Positions 56,465 through 64,000 of a stretch of 64,000 nt of DNA are shown one piece after another (position 1 is the stretch's first letter; the number at the start of each line of letters is the position of its first letter). A program made the translations under genes and the position numbers. Under the pieces are notes generated by a model. The model was not told where the DNA came from. It saw only the letters and a program-made list of their open reading frames with translations, and made no database searches. The stretch is from assembly GCF_014698835.1 (NCBI RefSeq), contig NZ_JACJTU010000011.1, forward strand, positions 124,001 through 188,000, written 5' to 3'. The DNA is from Nostoc paludosum FACHB-159 (lineage in GTDB: Bacteria; Cyanobacteriota; Cyanobacteriia; Cyanobacteriales; Nostocaceae).

Positions 56465-58066
56465 CTACAACTCACCCGTAGCCAGCATTTGGATAATGCG
56501 AGGCGTACCCGGATCGAATCCCGCTAAATCCCAAGACAAGGAATCTTGAGGATCTACCAAGGTAATCTGGTAAGGCGTCAAGGTGACATACACCGCCTTA
56601 GCCTCAGGATTTACCTTTTTGCGGTACTCCTTCAGTGCTTGACTTGGATGCTTATACCCAGCCCAGCTTTCTGAGTCAGTCCAAAAGCAGACAACATCTG
56701 CTTTGAACTTATTCTTAATCATCCAGTCGTAAGCCACAGAGGCATCTGTTCCGCCGAAGTTTTGATTCCTAGCTTTGGCTACAGCAGAACTAAAACTATC
56801 TTTGGCAGTGATATCCAATTCTCGGAATTCCGTAGCAAAACCGCGAATCATATAGTTTTTCTCTGCTTTTGCTGTTACTAGTGCCATTGTGGTGGCAATT
56901 TCACAACAACTCAGCCCCATATCTGCAACCAAGCTACCCATAGAACCAGAAACGTCTACAGCGTGCATGAAAACTTTACCTGTGGGTTGCACAACATCAA
57001 AAGACAGTTCAACCGCCTTTTCTAAAATGTCCACAATCGGAGAAACTGGGTTCCAAGTCTTCTGGCTGCGTCCTAATCTACCACCAGATTGATATGTTTT
57101 GAGTGCTTTCAAAACATCAATCGGATGAATGCGACCTCTACGCAGATGTTCTTTGTTGTTGAGAACTGCTTCCACTCGCTGCAAGTTGGCAGTTTCGTCA
57201 GTTCGCAACACACCCAATTCAGTCAAAGAACCCAGGTTACGCAGCATTGCACCTATTGGCATTTCCTGAAATAATAACTGCCAAGCAGCTTTGTCCATTT
57301 TGCCGACGGGTGCAGCCATTTCGTGGGTTAAGCGTCCTTGCAAAATAGCTTCATGGGTTTCGGTAGGGTTGCGTTTCAGCCACTCATACCACCAAATCTG
57401 CGCCAATGCTTCTGAGGGAATGTCTGCTGGCAATTCTTCCCAGCCTCTAACTACCCACTCAAATAGTTGACGGTGATTTTCTGTAGGCGGTTTGACATGG
57501 AACAACCGCAATGCATCTCTGTGGGTAAAGCCTTGACGCTGTTGATATTTCAACAGTTGATAAGCTAAGCCTTTGACATCTTCCCGTGAGAGCCAAGTTT
57601 TACCAGCTTCTCGCACGACTTTGCCAAATCCCCGCAGAGATTTGGTGTAGTTCAGCCATTCGTAGAAATGGCTACCTGTGCGGACAACTTGGGGGAAAAT
57701 TTCACCAAACGCTTGTTTTGCTTCTGGTGCTTCACCCATTGACAGCAAAACTAAAGCCAAGATAGGCGCACTGTTATTGATGGCGCGTCCATCGCTGGCA
57801 TAGAGAATTTCTTCTGCCACACGGCTGGGATTTTCAGCAACAGCTTGTCTGACAACTGCTACAAAATCTTCAGTTAATTCTTGTTTGCCAGCATAGTAAG
57901 TGCTTTTTGCTGTGCCAACCAAAAGACAACGGCGCAGCATTTTCCAAATACCAGCATCAAACATCCAACCACCGGAACGTCCTTGAATCATCTCGGCTTC
58001 CCGTCCGGGGATAGGCTGATTTTGTGGTGTAGTTGTTTTCTTTTTAGTGAAGAAGTTGTAATTCAT
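56465..58066 (-). CDS. rsr: TROVE/vWA-domain RNA-binding protein, Ro60 homologue (Rsr)
   Basis: A 533-residue Ro60-type protein. The TROVE domain covers about residues 25-330, with FDAGIWKMLRRCLLVGTAKSTYYAG, DGRAINNSAPILAL, SHFYEWLNYTKSLRGFGKVVR and TRSR-type helical repeats. The C-terminal vWA domain has the MIDAS residues DVSGSM (about 371), GGTDAS and WTDSES. Ro60 proteins bind misfolded RNAs and Y RNAs and, in bacteria, join exonuclease PNPase for RNA decay or rRNA maturation. The gene lies between five Y-RNA-like genes on the same strand. Its ATG is preceded by GGGAG (58075-58079) and by a Y-type hairpin. Confidence 0.95.
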   Translation of the reverse strand: MNYNFFTKKKTTTPQNQPIPGREAEMIQGRSGGWMFDAGIWKMLRRCLLVGTAKSTYYAGKQELTEDFVAVVRQAVAENPSRVAEEILYASDGRAINNSAPILALVLLSMGEAPEAKQAFGEIFPQVVRTGSHFYEWLNYTKSLRGFGKVVREAGKTWLSREDVKGLAYQLLKYQQRQGFTHRDALRLFHVKPPTENHRQLFEWVVRGWEELPADIPSEALAQIWWYEWLKRNPTETHEAILQGRLTHEMAAPVGKMDKAAWQLLFQEMPIGAMLRNLGSLTELGVLRTDETANLQRVEAVLNNKEHLRRGRIHPIDVLKALKTYQSGGRLGRSQKTWNPVSPIVDILEKAVELSFDVVQPTGKVFMHAVDVSGSMGSLVADMGLSCCEIATTMALVTAKAEKNYMIRGFATEFRELDITAKDSFSSAVAKARNQNFGGTDASVAYDWMIKNKFKADVVCFWTDSESWAGYKHPSQALKEYRKKVNPEAKAVYVTLTPYQITLVDPQDSLSWDLAGFDPGTPRIIQMLATGEL

Positions 58067-58074
58067 CGCTTCAT

Positions 58075-58092
58075 CTCCCGGCCTTTGCAGGC
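58075..58092 (-). promoter_or_regulatory. Y-stem-like hairpin beside the ribosome binding site of the Ro60 gene
   Basis: On the minus strand GCCTGCAAAGGC (58081-58092) is the same closing hairpin and loop as in Y RNAs 3 and 4, followed by CGGGAGATG with the GGGAG Shine-Dalgarno (58075-58079), eight bases from the ATG. The GGC strand is followed by CGGGAG rather than CGACG. It could be an autoregulatory Ro60 site or the remains of another RNA gene. Confidence 0.6.
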
Positions 58093-58103
58093 AAAAATGA
58101 AAG

Positions 58104-58231
58104 GTGGCAGGGCAAGATTTGAACTTGCGACATCCGGCTTAAAATGCGATAACCCTAATTCTTCGGCCTTTTCAGGCAAGGGTTGAACAAGGATGTTTTT
58201 CGGCGCTCTACCAAACTGAGCTACCTGCCAC
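58104..58231 (-). ncRNA. Y-RNA-like RNA 2 with tRNA-like body
   Basis: Minus-strand RNA with an 8-bp acceptor-like stem GTGGCAGG/CCTGCCAC, D-arm GCTC-AGTTTGGTA-GAGC, T-arm GCAAG-TTCAAAT-CTTGC. Between the D- and T-arms: ACATCC (pairing with GGATGT), a Y stem AACCC-TT-GCC-TGAAAA-GGC-CGAAG-AATTA-GGGTTATCG, and a hairpin-like GCATTTTAAGC with TTT in a 7-nt loop. The 3' end lacks CCA. A standard tRNA finder might report a tRNA with an intron here. Confidence 0.78.
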
Positions 58232-58290
58232 ATGGAAATTTTGGATTTTGGATTTTAGATTTTAAATTCAATCTAAAATCTAAAATTATT

Positions 58291-58417
58291 TGGTGTAGCG
58301 GAGCAGGATTTGAACCTGCGACCTCTCGAACCCAATCGATAACCCTAATTCGTCGGCCTTTGCAGGCAAGGGGTGAACAAGGATGTTTTAGCGCTCTGCC
58401 ACTGAGCTACCCGCCAC
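58291..58417 (-). ncRNA. Y-RNA-like RNA 3 with tRNA-like body and encoded ACCA
   Basis: 8-bp acceptor-like stem GTGGCGGG/TCCGCTAC with G-U pairs, D-arm GCTC-AGTGGCA-GAGC, T-arm GCAGG-TTCAAAT-CCTGC, then ACCA. Y stem: CACCCCTT-GCC-TGCAAA-GGC-CGACG-AATTAGGGTTATCG. A CGATTGGGTTCG hairpin follows. The first 12 bases after the D-arm (GCTAAAACATCC) match RNAs 2 and 4. Confidence 0.78.
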
Positions 58418-58524
58418 ATATAAAGTTAGGAGTTAGGAATGAGGAGTTAGGAGTTTGAAATTTTTGAATTGAAAACTTTCAACTCCTAATTCTTAACTCC
58501 TAACTCTTCACTCAAAATTCAATT

Positions 58525-58654
58525 TGGTGTAGTGGAGCGGGATTTGAACCCGCGACCTCCCGTTTGGCAAACGATAACCCTCAATTCGTCGGCCTTTGCA
58601 GGCAAGTTGTGAATAAGGATATTTAGGCGCTCTATCCGCTGAGCTATCCACCAC
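58525..58654 (-). ncRNA. Y-RNA-like RNA 4 with tRNA-like body and encoded ACCA
   Basis: 8-bp acceptor-like stem GTGGTGGA/TCCACTAC, D-arm GCTC-AGCGGATA-GAGC, T-arm GCGGG-TTCAAAT-CCCGC, then discriminator A and CCA. Y stem: CAACTT-GCC-TGCAAA-GGC-CGACG-AATTG-AGGGTTATCG, where CAA pairs TTG, TT pairs AA and the CGACG bulge is on the 3' strand. An anticodon-like hairpin CGT-TTGCCAA-ACG has GCC in a 7-nt loop with T before and A after, as in a glycine tRNA. Best-preserved member. Confidence 0.82.
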
Positions 58655-58815
58655 ATAAAAATTCAGGCGTTGCTGATTGAAAATATGAATTTGTCTCACG
58701 CAAAGTCGCAAAGGCGCAAAGGTACAAAGAAAAGGAAAGGTAATTTTGGCATTTCATATTCTGATTCAGCAACGCCAAAATTCAAAATTCAAAATTTAAA
58801 TTTCAGCACTAGATT

Positions 58816-58953
58816 TGGTGTAGTGGAGCAGGATTTTTACCTGCATCTCCAGAAGTTGTATCAAGGGTGTTTTAGTTATATGTATGCGATAACCCTCGAT
58901 GTGTCGGCCTTTACAGGCAAGGTGGGCACTCTATTATTTGAGCTATCCACTAC
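58816..58953 (-). ncRNA. Y-RNA-like RNA 5 (diverged), first of the cluster
   Basis: 8-bp acceptor-like stem GTAGTGGA/TCCACTAC with ACCA after it. D-arm GCTC-AAATAATA-GAGT and a T-stem GCAGG/CCTGC, but the T-loop is TAAAAAT instead of TTCAAAT. The Y stem follows the D-arm directly (CACCTT-GCC-TGTAAA-GGC-CGACA...GAGGGTTATCG), and the CACCCTTGAT segment lies after it instead of before. It is the most altered copy, either degenerating or refashioned. Confidence 0.7.
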
Positions 58954-58966
58954 TAAGGAAAGCTAA

Positions 58967-59289
58967 CTCCTTGATGAACATCGCTTGTATTATTAATGTA
59001 GTATTTGTAGTATTAGATGTCAAGTGTTTGGCAAGCTAATTTATTTGTATTAGTCTACCCTGGTGCGTAGGCGTAGCCCGCCGCAGCCATCGCCACACTT
59101 CATCACACCAGGCAAACAATTTTTGCCGGATTTTTAACTTATAACGTTCAATTTGTTGGGTTTTGGTAACTGCAACCCATATCAAGTAAAGTTTTTGCCA
59201 GAAAATTTGCCAACGGATACAAAAAAAGTCCAAATTTTTGCCAAGATAGATAGTATTAATTTTCTAAAATTCACTTGGCAAAAATCAGC
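58967..59289. other. Intergenic region upstream of the Y-RNA cluster
   Basis: About 320 bases with the dispersed repeat at 59064-59092 and AT-rich sequence. It separates the divergent Y-RNA/rsr cluster and the membrane protein gene at 59290. It presumably contains the promoter(s) of both, but no clear box is seen. Confidence 0.45.
59064..59092 (-). repeat. Dispersed repeat, intergenic copy
   Basis: Complement of this 29-base stretch matches 25 of 29 bases at 6771-6799 in the WD40 kinase gene. Shared core: GGGCTACGCCT. Confidence 0.65.
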
Positions 59290-60012
59290 ATGAGTGAAAA
59301 ATCCATAGAAGGTAACGGTAAGGCTTTTCTCGTTATACTTTTGCCCCTCTCGTTTTTGATTATTTTCCTGGTTGCCACGTGGAGAATTTTACTAGCAGCA
59401 ATTGTGCTGGTAATTGCCTTCAGGCTTTGGCAGGAATATCAATGGCAACAGTGGACTAAGCGAGTTAACCCGATTTTTCATCAGTTGGTTCGGGAAAATC
59501 AAGGCAAACTGACGCCAATGGACTTGGCAATCAGGGGTAATTTTCCTGGAACAACGGCAAAACGCTACTTAGATACTAAAGCTCAGGAATTTGGCGCTAG
59601 TATCGTAAATTCTGAAGATGACAACCAGTATTATTACTTTATAACTGGCAGTATTTTAGGCAATATTCTTGACAGTAGTGAGCCTGTCAAGCAACTTCCT
59701 GCTCAACCAGTTACCAAAACTGCGCGATCGCTTTTAGCACCACCGCCACCCATAGCACAGGAGGAAGAACCAGAAACTGAAGCACCGCCACAGCCAACCC
59801 ATAACGAAGTTACACGAACGCTTGAAAAACAATTAGTTTTTGGCTCTCTAATTCAATCTGAACTAGCCAAGCGGCTAAATGTCTATTCCAGCACAGTTTA
59901 TAAACGCCGAAATGACCCGGAATTTCCAGAGTGGAGTCGCAGCAGAGACCCTGATGGTATCGCCTGGTCGTATTCGGAAAAAACTAAAGAGTTTTTCCCT
60001 CTGGAAGAATAA
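59290..60012 (+). CDS. Membrane protein with C-terminal helix-turn-helix-like domain, function unknown
   Basis: A 240-residue protein from the ATG at 59290 (a TTG at 59275 adds five). Two hydrophobic stretches near residues 15-55 (LVILLPLSFLIIFLVATW, ILLAAIVLVIAF) anchor it. The cytoplasmic part begins with a helical segment (NQGKLTPMDLAIRGNFPGTTAKRYLDTKA), a winged-helix-like unit, then a Pro-rich linker (APPPPIAQEEEPETEAPPQP) and a second helix-turn-helix-like unit (SELAKRLNVYSSTVYKRRNDPEFPEWS). No named family. Followed by GGCAGAAGG repeats. Confidence 0.72.
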   Translation: MSEKSIEGNGKAFLVILLPLSFLIIFLVATWRILLAAIVLVIAFRLWQEYQWQQWTKRVNPIFHQLVRENQGKLTPMDLAIRGNFPGTTAKRYLDTKAQEFGASIVNSEDDNQYYYFITGSILGNILDSSEPVKQLPAQPVTKTARSLLAPPPPIAQEEEPETEAPPQPTHNEVTRTLEKQLVFGSLIQSELAKRLNVYSSTVYKRRNDPEFPEWSRSRDPDGIAWSYSEKTKEFFPLEE

Positions 60013-60060
60013 GAAGGCAGGAGGCAGAAGGCAGAAGGCAGGAGGCAGGAGGCAACCGAC
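60013..60060. repeat. AAGGCAGGAGGCAG tandem repeat
   Basis: Degenerate 7-base units (GGCAGAA, GGCAGGA) run directly after the stop codon. The same units occur at 33968-34002 and, as complement (CTTCTGCC), at 60180-60215. Confidence 0.75.
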
Positions 60061-60228
60061 CGTTAAAAGAGTGGGATTGAAACAAGGACGCTTTATACCT
60101 CGCTGCAAGCAGTCTCGGTATAATTTTTGTTTTTAAGTGGGCTTTATACCCACTACTGAAGTTTTTATTAATACTTCTTTCCTTCTGCCCTCTGCCTTTG
60201 TACTTCTGCCTTTCTTGGTAAAGAAGTT

Positions 60229-61371
60229 TCAGGCTTTACTTTTTGCTTCTAAACCCACAGCTTCGCTGATGGAATTTAATCCGCTTTGTTCTAAATGGGA
60301 AAGCAAACCTTTAAGAATCCGGCTTACCATCAGTGGGCCTTCATAAATCCACCCTGTATAAACTTGGATCAAGCTAGCACCAGCAATAATTTTTTCCCAA
60401 GCATCATCTGGGGAAAAAATGCCACCAACGCCGATAATGGGGATTTGTCCTTGAGTTTGCTGCCAAATAAAACGAATTACCTCAGTAGAACGATCGCGCA
60501 ATGGTTCACCGCTAATTCCGCCGGCTTCTGACTGGGGTGATTTCCCGGTTTGCTCAATTACCTGGGTTTTGAGTCCATCGCGACTGATAGTAGTATTAGT
60601 CGCGATAATTCCGGCTAGTTGGTAGGTTTTAGCAAGAGTTATGATGTCAGCGATCGCTTCCCATTCTAAATCTGGCGCTATCTTGACAAAAATCGGTTTT
60701 TGTGATGTATTTTCTGTTTGTAATAATTCTAAGATGGCACCGAGCATGACAGCATCTTGGAGCGATCGTAGTCCTGGTGTATTTGGGGAAGAGACATTAA
60801 CAACAAAATAATCTCCCAAATCCTTGAGTAGGCGAAAACTATCAAGATAATCCTGTGCGGCTGCTTCCAGAGGAGTTACCTTAGATTTACCCAAATTTAT
60901 TCCTATGGGTATTGACCGAGTTAACTCCTGTTTTTCTAGTGACAATCTTGCTGCCATTGCGGCTGCACCGCTATTATTAAACCCCATACGATTGAGAGCA
61001 GCTTTATCCAACGGCAAGCGAAACAAACGGGGGCGAGGATTTCCCGGCTGGGGATGAAAAGTTACAGTTCCCAATTCTGCAAAGCCAAAACCCAGGCTAG
61101 GCCAAATATTAGCAGCAACGCCATCCTTGTCAAACCCAGCGGCTAAACCTACAGGGTTGGGAAACTTTAGCCCAAACAAATTTTGTTCTAGGCGTGAATC
61201 ATACAAACACAAAGATTGTTGTAGACGATGATTTACCCAACTTCCAGCTGGGTAAGTGCTTGTTTGTGATAGCCAATTCAAACTGCGAATAGTCTGCTGG
61301 TGTAACCACTCAGGGTCTGCTTTTACCAGATTGAAAAACAGTGGACGAATTGCAACTTGATAAATATCCAT
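60229..61371 (-). CDS. pyrD: Dihydroorotate dehydrogenase (quinone), class 2
   Basis: A 380-residue class 2 DHODH. The N-terminal helix that meets the membrane ([26 protein letters not shown]) is followed by the FMN barrel: [60 protein letters not shown] (class 2 catalytic Ser), [17 protein letters not shown] and [15 protein letters not shown]. It oxidises dihydroorotate to orotate with plastoquinone in pyrimidine synthesis. The last residues ([14 protein letters not shown]) are an unusual tail. Confidence 0.97.
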   Translation of the reverse strand: MDIYQVAIRPLFFNLVKADPEWLHQQTIRSLNWLSQTSTYPAGSWVNHRLQQSLCLYDSRLEQNLFGLKFPNPVGLAAGFDKDGVAANIWPSLGFGFAELGTVTFHPQPGNPRPRLFRLPLDKAALNRMGFNNSGAAAMAARLSLEKQELTRSIPIGINLGKSKVTPLEAAAQDYLDSFRLLKDLGDYFVVNVSSPNTPGLRSLQDAVMLGAILELLQTENTSQKPIFVKIAPDLEWEAIADIITLAKTYQLAGIIATNTTISRDGLKTQVIEQTGKSPQSEAGGISGEPLRDRSTEVIRFIWQQTQGQIPIIGVGGIFSPDDAWEKIIAGASLIQVYTGWIYEGPLMVSRILKGLLSHLEQSGLNSISEAVGLEAKSKA

Positions 61372-61537
61372 TAGCTTTATTTAGAGAGAATTCAGAATTC
61401 AGAAGTCAGAATTCTGAATTTATACGAATTTAAAAACACAATGCGACAAATAGACCATTTTGTAGAGACGCGATTCATCGCGTCTTCACTTCACCCAAGT
61501 AGCAATTTGTTTGGAATCAGTTACGGGTTTAGAGGAT

Positions 61538-62500
61538 TTAGTTTTGAGAACGCAAATCTTTTAAGAAGCTCAGTAAGGCTTCATTAACTATTTCGGGAGA
61601 CTCTACGCTTACCCAATGACCGACATCAGGAATGATAATTTGTTTTTTCAAGTTAGGAACCCAGTTGCTAATTCCATCAAGATTCATTCCAGGAAACTTT
61701 AGTACCACATCTTTTTCACCAGCAATGAACAATGCAGGTTGTGATATCTTTTTATCTTCCAGTTGAGGGGTAATTTCCATATTCCGGTCAATGTTGCGAT
61801 ACCAATTTAATCCCCCACGAAAACCACTGCGTTTATATTGCTCTACATAATAATCTAGATCCTCTTGGGTTATCCCCGGAGGTTGCTCAAGAGGATCGAT
61901 TAACCCGTCTAGAAAACCGGAGGTTGATGGTTTAGGTTTGAAGAAAATTTCTTGAGCATTAGAGCCACTACCCATACTATAAATCATCCGCAAAGAACGA
62001 CGGATGTCGGCTTCAAATTCAGCTTCGGCAATCCCAGGCTTTTGGAAATATACCATGTACCAAAAGTTATCTCCAAAATTTTCTTGTTTTGTCAATTCTC
62101 CCACTGGGTAACGAGAGTAGGGAACGCTCATACCAACAACAGCATTGACTCGTTCTTCGTGTAGTAATGCTGTGTTCCAAGCGACAGGCGCACCCCAGTC
62201 ATGGCCGACAACAGTGAAGGTTGCATATCCAAGGGCATCAGCAATGCCAACAACATCTCCAGTTAAATGAATGATGTCATAAGCATTGACTTCTTCTGGA
62301 GCATCGCTGCCACCGTAACCTCTTTGGTCGGGAACAGCCACCTTAAAGCCTGCTTCCACAAGCGGGTCGATTTGGTGACGCCACAAATACCAGCATTGAG
62401 GCCAACCGTGAAGCAAAATTACTAGAGGCCCTTCACCCTCAACAACTGTCCTCAAACTAACTCCGTTTGTCTCAATAGTACGAAAGTTGCGTTGTTTCAT
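61538..62500 (-). CDS. Epoxide-hydrolase-like alpha/beta hydrolase
   Basis: A 320-residue alpha/beta-hydrolase. The oxyanion motif is HGWPQCWYLWRHQI (HGxP), the nucleophile motif GHDWGAPVAW (Asp, about 104), the lid Tyr region RGGLNWYRN, and the final His in PDVGHWVSVESP. The set fits soluble epoxide hydrolases. It is single and monocistronic. The physiological epoxide is unknown. Confidence 0.9.
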   Translation of the reverse strand: MKQRNFRTIETNGVSLRTVVEGEGPLVILLHGWPQCWYLWRHQIDPLVEAGFKVAVPDQRGYGGSDAPEEVNAYDIIHLTGDVVGIADALGYATFTVVGHDWGAPVAWNTALLHEERVNAVVGMSVPYSRYPVGELTKQENFGDNFWYMVYFQKPGIAEAEFEADIRRSLRMIYSMGSGSNAQEIFFKPKPSTSGFLDGLIDPLEQPPGITQEDLDYYVEQYKRSGFRGGLNWYRNIDRNMEITPQLEDKKISQPALFIAGEKDVVLKFPGMNLDGISNWVPNLKKQIIIPDVGHWVSVESPEIVNEALLSFLKDLRSQN

Positions 62501-62636
62501 AATTAAAACCTTTTGTATTTCACTATTAAGCTGTTAATAACTGTTTTCGTAACTAGTTTAATACCTGTGGCAATATTATTCAGAGTGCTTTTCTGGGCAT
62601 CTTATATATTACAAGTTATGTAAAACGATAAATCAG

Positions 62637-64000
62637 ATGGGGCAGCCGCAAAAAACTATAGCCGCTGAACAGCAGATCCTTTCATTGGGGCGTGTCCTCC
62701 AGAGCCTCAGGGAAGAAGATGATGTTGATGTTCTGATTCAAATTATTATTTCTTATCTTCAAGAACAGTTTGACTACAAACTAATTTGGATTGCTCTTTA
62801 CGATCGCCTGAATCACATATTATTTGGGAAAGGCGGTATAATTCCTAACAAAGATACAAGCTTTTTACACCAAAAAATTGTTATTAGTCCTGGGGATTTA
62901 TTAGAGCAAGTAGTTATTGAGCAGCATCCCTTGGGAGTAGCTGATTTGCGAGCTGAAACCCGCGCTCCTGAATGGCGGAAAGTTGCAGAAAAGTTCCAAA
63001 TTCAAGGAACGATTATTATACCAATTCGCTATAAAGACCGTTGCTTAGGTTTGCTGTTACTAGGTTCAGAACGCTGGGGCTACCTGCTGGCAGGGGAAGC
63101 AAAAGCACGTTTGATGATGGTTTTAGGCGAACTTGGCGCAGTGCTTTATCAACATGAAATACAGTTGCAGCAAAAGCAAGCAAAGCGAACTGATGAGCCA
63201 TTATTAGAATTGCTAGAAAATTTACGCAACCTCAGTAAATTAAATCAAAAACTAGAAGCAGCGGTGCAAGCAACCCATAAATTTGTCTCTCCCAACCGCA
63301 CAAATATCTATTGGTTTGAGCGGGAAGGGCGCTATTTTTGGTGTCGGATGAGCAATCAACTTGTAAAAATCGATCCTAACTCTAGTACTCAGCCAGCAGC
63401 AGGAATGACGGTGCAGGAATTGAGCGATTTTTATTATGCTTTGTCAGTTAACCAAATTGTTTCCATTGGCGATGCCCGCAGTTCCTTAAAAAGTCATTTT
63501 ACGGCAAAATTGCTACAACGTTTAAAAGTGCGATCGCTCTTGGCTGCTCCAATTATTTGGCAAAAAAACTTGCTGGGTTTTTTGGCAGTGGAAAGTAATG
63601 AACCCCGCATTTGGACAGAGACAGATAAAAATTTTGTCCAAGGTGCAGCTGGATTAATCTCGCTAATTGTTCCCATCGAAAACAGCGAAAGCACCATCAA
63701 ACAAATTCAAGAAGATGCTGAACTGACTAGTCAAGTCGCCCAAGGTATTTATAGCGAATATGAGCTTCAGGAAACCTTACAAAATTCTGCAAAAAAAGTT
63801 TTAACTCGATTCGCTGCTACCCGCTTTTTGCTATTACAGTACGACTCAGAACAGAATAATTATCAATTTATTTATCAAAGTCAGCCACATAATCGCCGAC
63901 CGTTGAAATTTGCCCTCGATACTCTTAAAGAATTAGATGGACAACTGTTGCAACGTTCAAATGAAGCCGTAGAAATTGAGAACTTAGATGAAGATTTACG
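62637..64000 (+). CDS. Multi-GAF signalling protein (partial, 3' end outside window)
   Basis: The frame opens at the ATG at 62637 and continues past the end of the window (454 residues and counting). It begins MGQPQKTIAAEQQILSLGRVLQSLREEDDVDVLIQIII, then a GAF domain (about 20-180, with YKDRCLGLLLLGSERWGYL), a coiled linker (ELLENLRNLSKLNQKLEAAV), a second GAF (about 210-350, with RSLLAAPIIWQKNLLGFLAVESNEPRIWTETDKNFVQGAAGLIS), and the start of a third (YELQETLQNSAKKVL...). No CheW or bilin Cys box recognised. In Nostoc such proteins usually end in a histidine kinase. Confidence 0.88.
   Translation, partial: MGQPQKTIAAEQQILSLGRVLQSLREEDDVDVLIQIIISYLQEQFDYKLIWIALYDRLNHILFGKGGIIPNKDTSFLHQKIVISPGDLLEQVVIEQHPLGVADLRAETRAPEWRKVAEKFQIQGTIIIPIRYKDRCLGLLLLGSERWGYLLAGEAKARLMMVLGELGAVLYQHEIQLQQKQAKRTDEPLLELLENLRNLSKLNQKLEAAVQATHKFVSPNRTNIYWFEREGRYFWCRMSNQLVKIDPNSSTQPAAGMTVQELSDFYYALSVNQIVSIGDARSSLKSHFTAKLLQRLKVRSLLAAPIIWQKNLLGFLAVESNEPRIWTETDKNFVQGAAGLISLIVPIENSESTIKQIQEDAELTSQVAQGIYSEYELQETLQNSAKKVLTRFAATRFLLLQYDSEQNNYQFIYQSQPHNRRPLKFALDTLKELDGQLLQRSNEAVEIENLDEDL

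Noticed and set aside
58104-58953. Ordinary tRNA genes with short introns
   Set aside because: The inserted segment is shared and shows the Ro60 stem signature; anticodon stems are incomplete on the 5' side, and the locus surrounds a Ro60 gene. Known cyanobacterial tRNA introns are group I and much longer. RNA-seq could still overturn this.

Overview
The window comes from a filamentous, very probably heterocyst-forming cyanobacterium of the Nostoc/Anabaena/Calothrix group. The evidence is the very frequent HIP1 palindrome GCGATCGC, short tandem heptamers (TTAGTCA/TAATGAC), G-rich and ATGCCC-type intergenic repeats, several serine/threonine kinases fused to WD40 or CHASE2 modules, a Tab2-type photosystem translation factor, and cyanobacterial atpB-atpC. 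No rRNA operon and no CRISPR array were seen. Both ends cut through signalling genes: the end of a histidine kinase at the left and the start of a multi-GAF protein at the right.

Layout. 0-30.4 kb is mostly core genome: NifU-like scaffold, GH57 glycosidase, two Ser/Thr kinases, Tab2, TldD/PmbA-type protein, a DUF697-type GTPase, an Rpn-like nuclease, a five-repeat MscS-related membrane protein, an SRPBCC protein, SirB1-like protein, atpB, atpC, secA, a diheme cytochrome, a RelE/ParE-type toxin-antitoxin pair, a MoxR ATPase, ribF, an MBL-fold hydrolase, surE and pheS. 30.5-46.4 kb is accessory and visibly AT-rich in places. It holds a DUF262 + HEPN pair, a WGR protein, a DUF6745-like gene cut cleanly by an IS1380-family element, an S9 peptidase with a stray copy of its 3' end 4.8 kb away, a 21-bp hairpin array, a RecQ helicase, and a two-gene predicted conflict module in which a coiled-coil protein and an NB-ARC/TPR ATPase share the same N-terminal domain. 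46.4-54 kb is again core-like (leuA, NYN protein, CHASE2 kinase, glutathione reductase).

The most striking locus is 56.3-58.95 kb. A Ro60 (TROVE/vWA) gene is flanked by five tRNA-shaped RNA genes on the same strand. Each carries an internal hairpin with the hallmarks of the Ro60-binding stem of Y RNAs (GGC-CGANG bulge then GGGUUAUCG). In four of them the Y stem sits between a D-arm and a T-arm of an otherwise tRNA-like body closed by an 8-bp acceptor-like stem; three also encode ACCA at the 3' end. The leader of the Ro60 gene carries the same closing hairpin right beside its Shine-Dalgarno. I read this as a Ro60/Y-RNA operon whose RNAs have a permuted topology compared with the usual Y RNA, where the Ro60 stem is formed by the RNA ends. 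An XRE-HTH/NTPase fusion with an altered Walker B lies next to it. pyrD, an epoxide-hydrolase-like protein and the GAF protein complete the right end.

All product names rest on reading motifs by eye and on recalled family knowledge; no database search or folding program was run.
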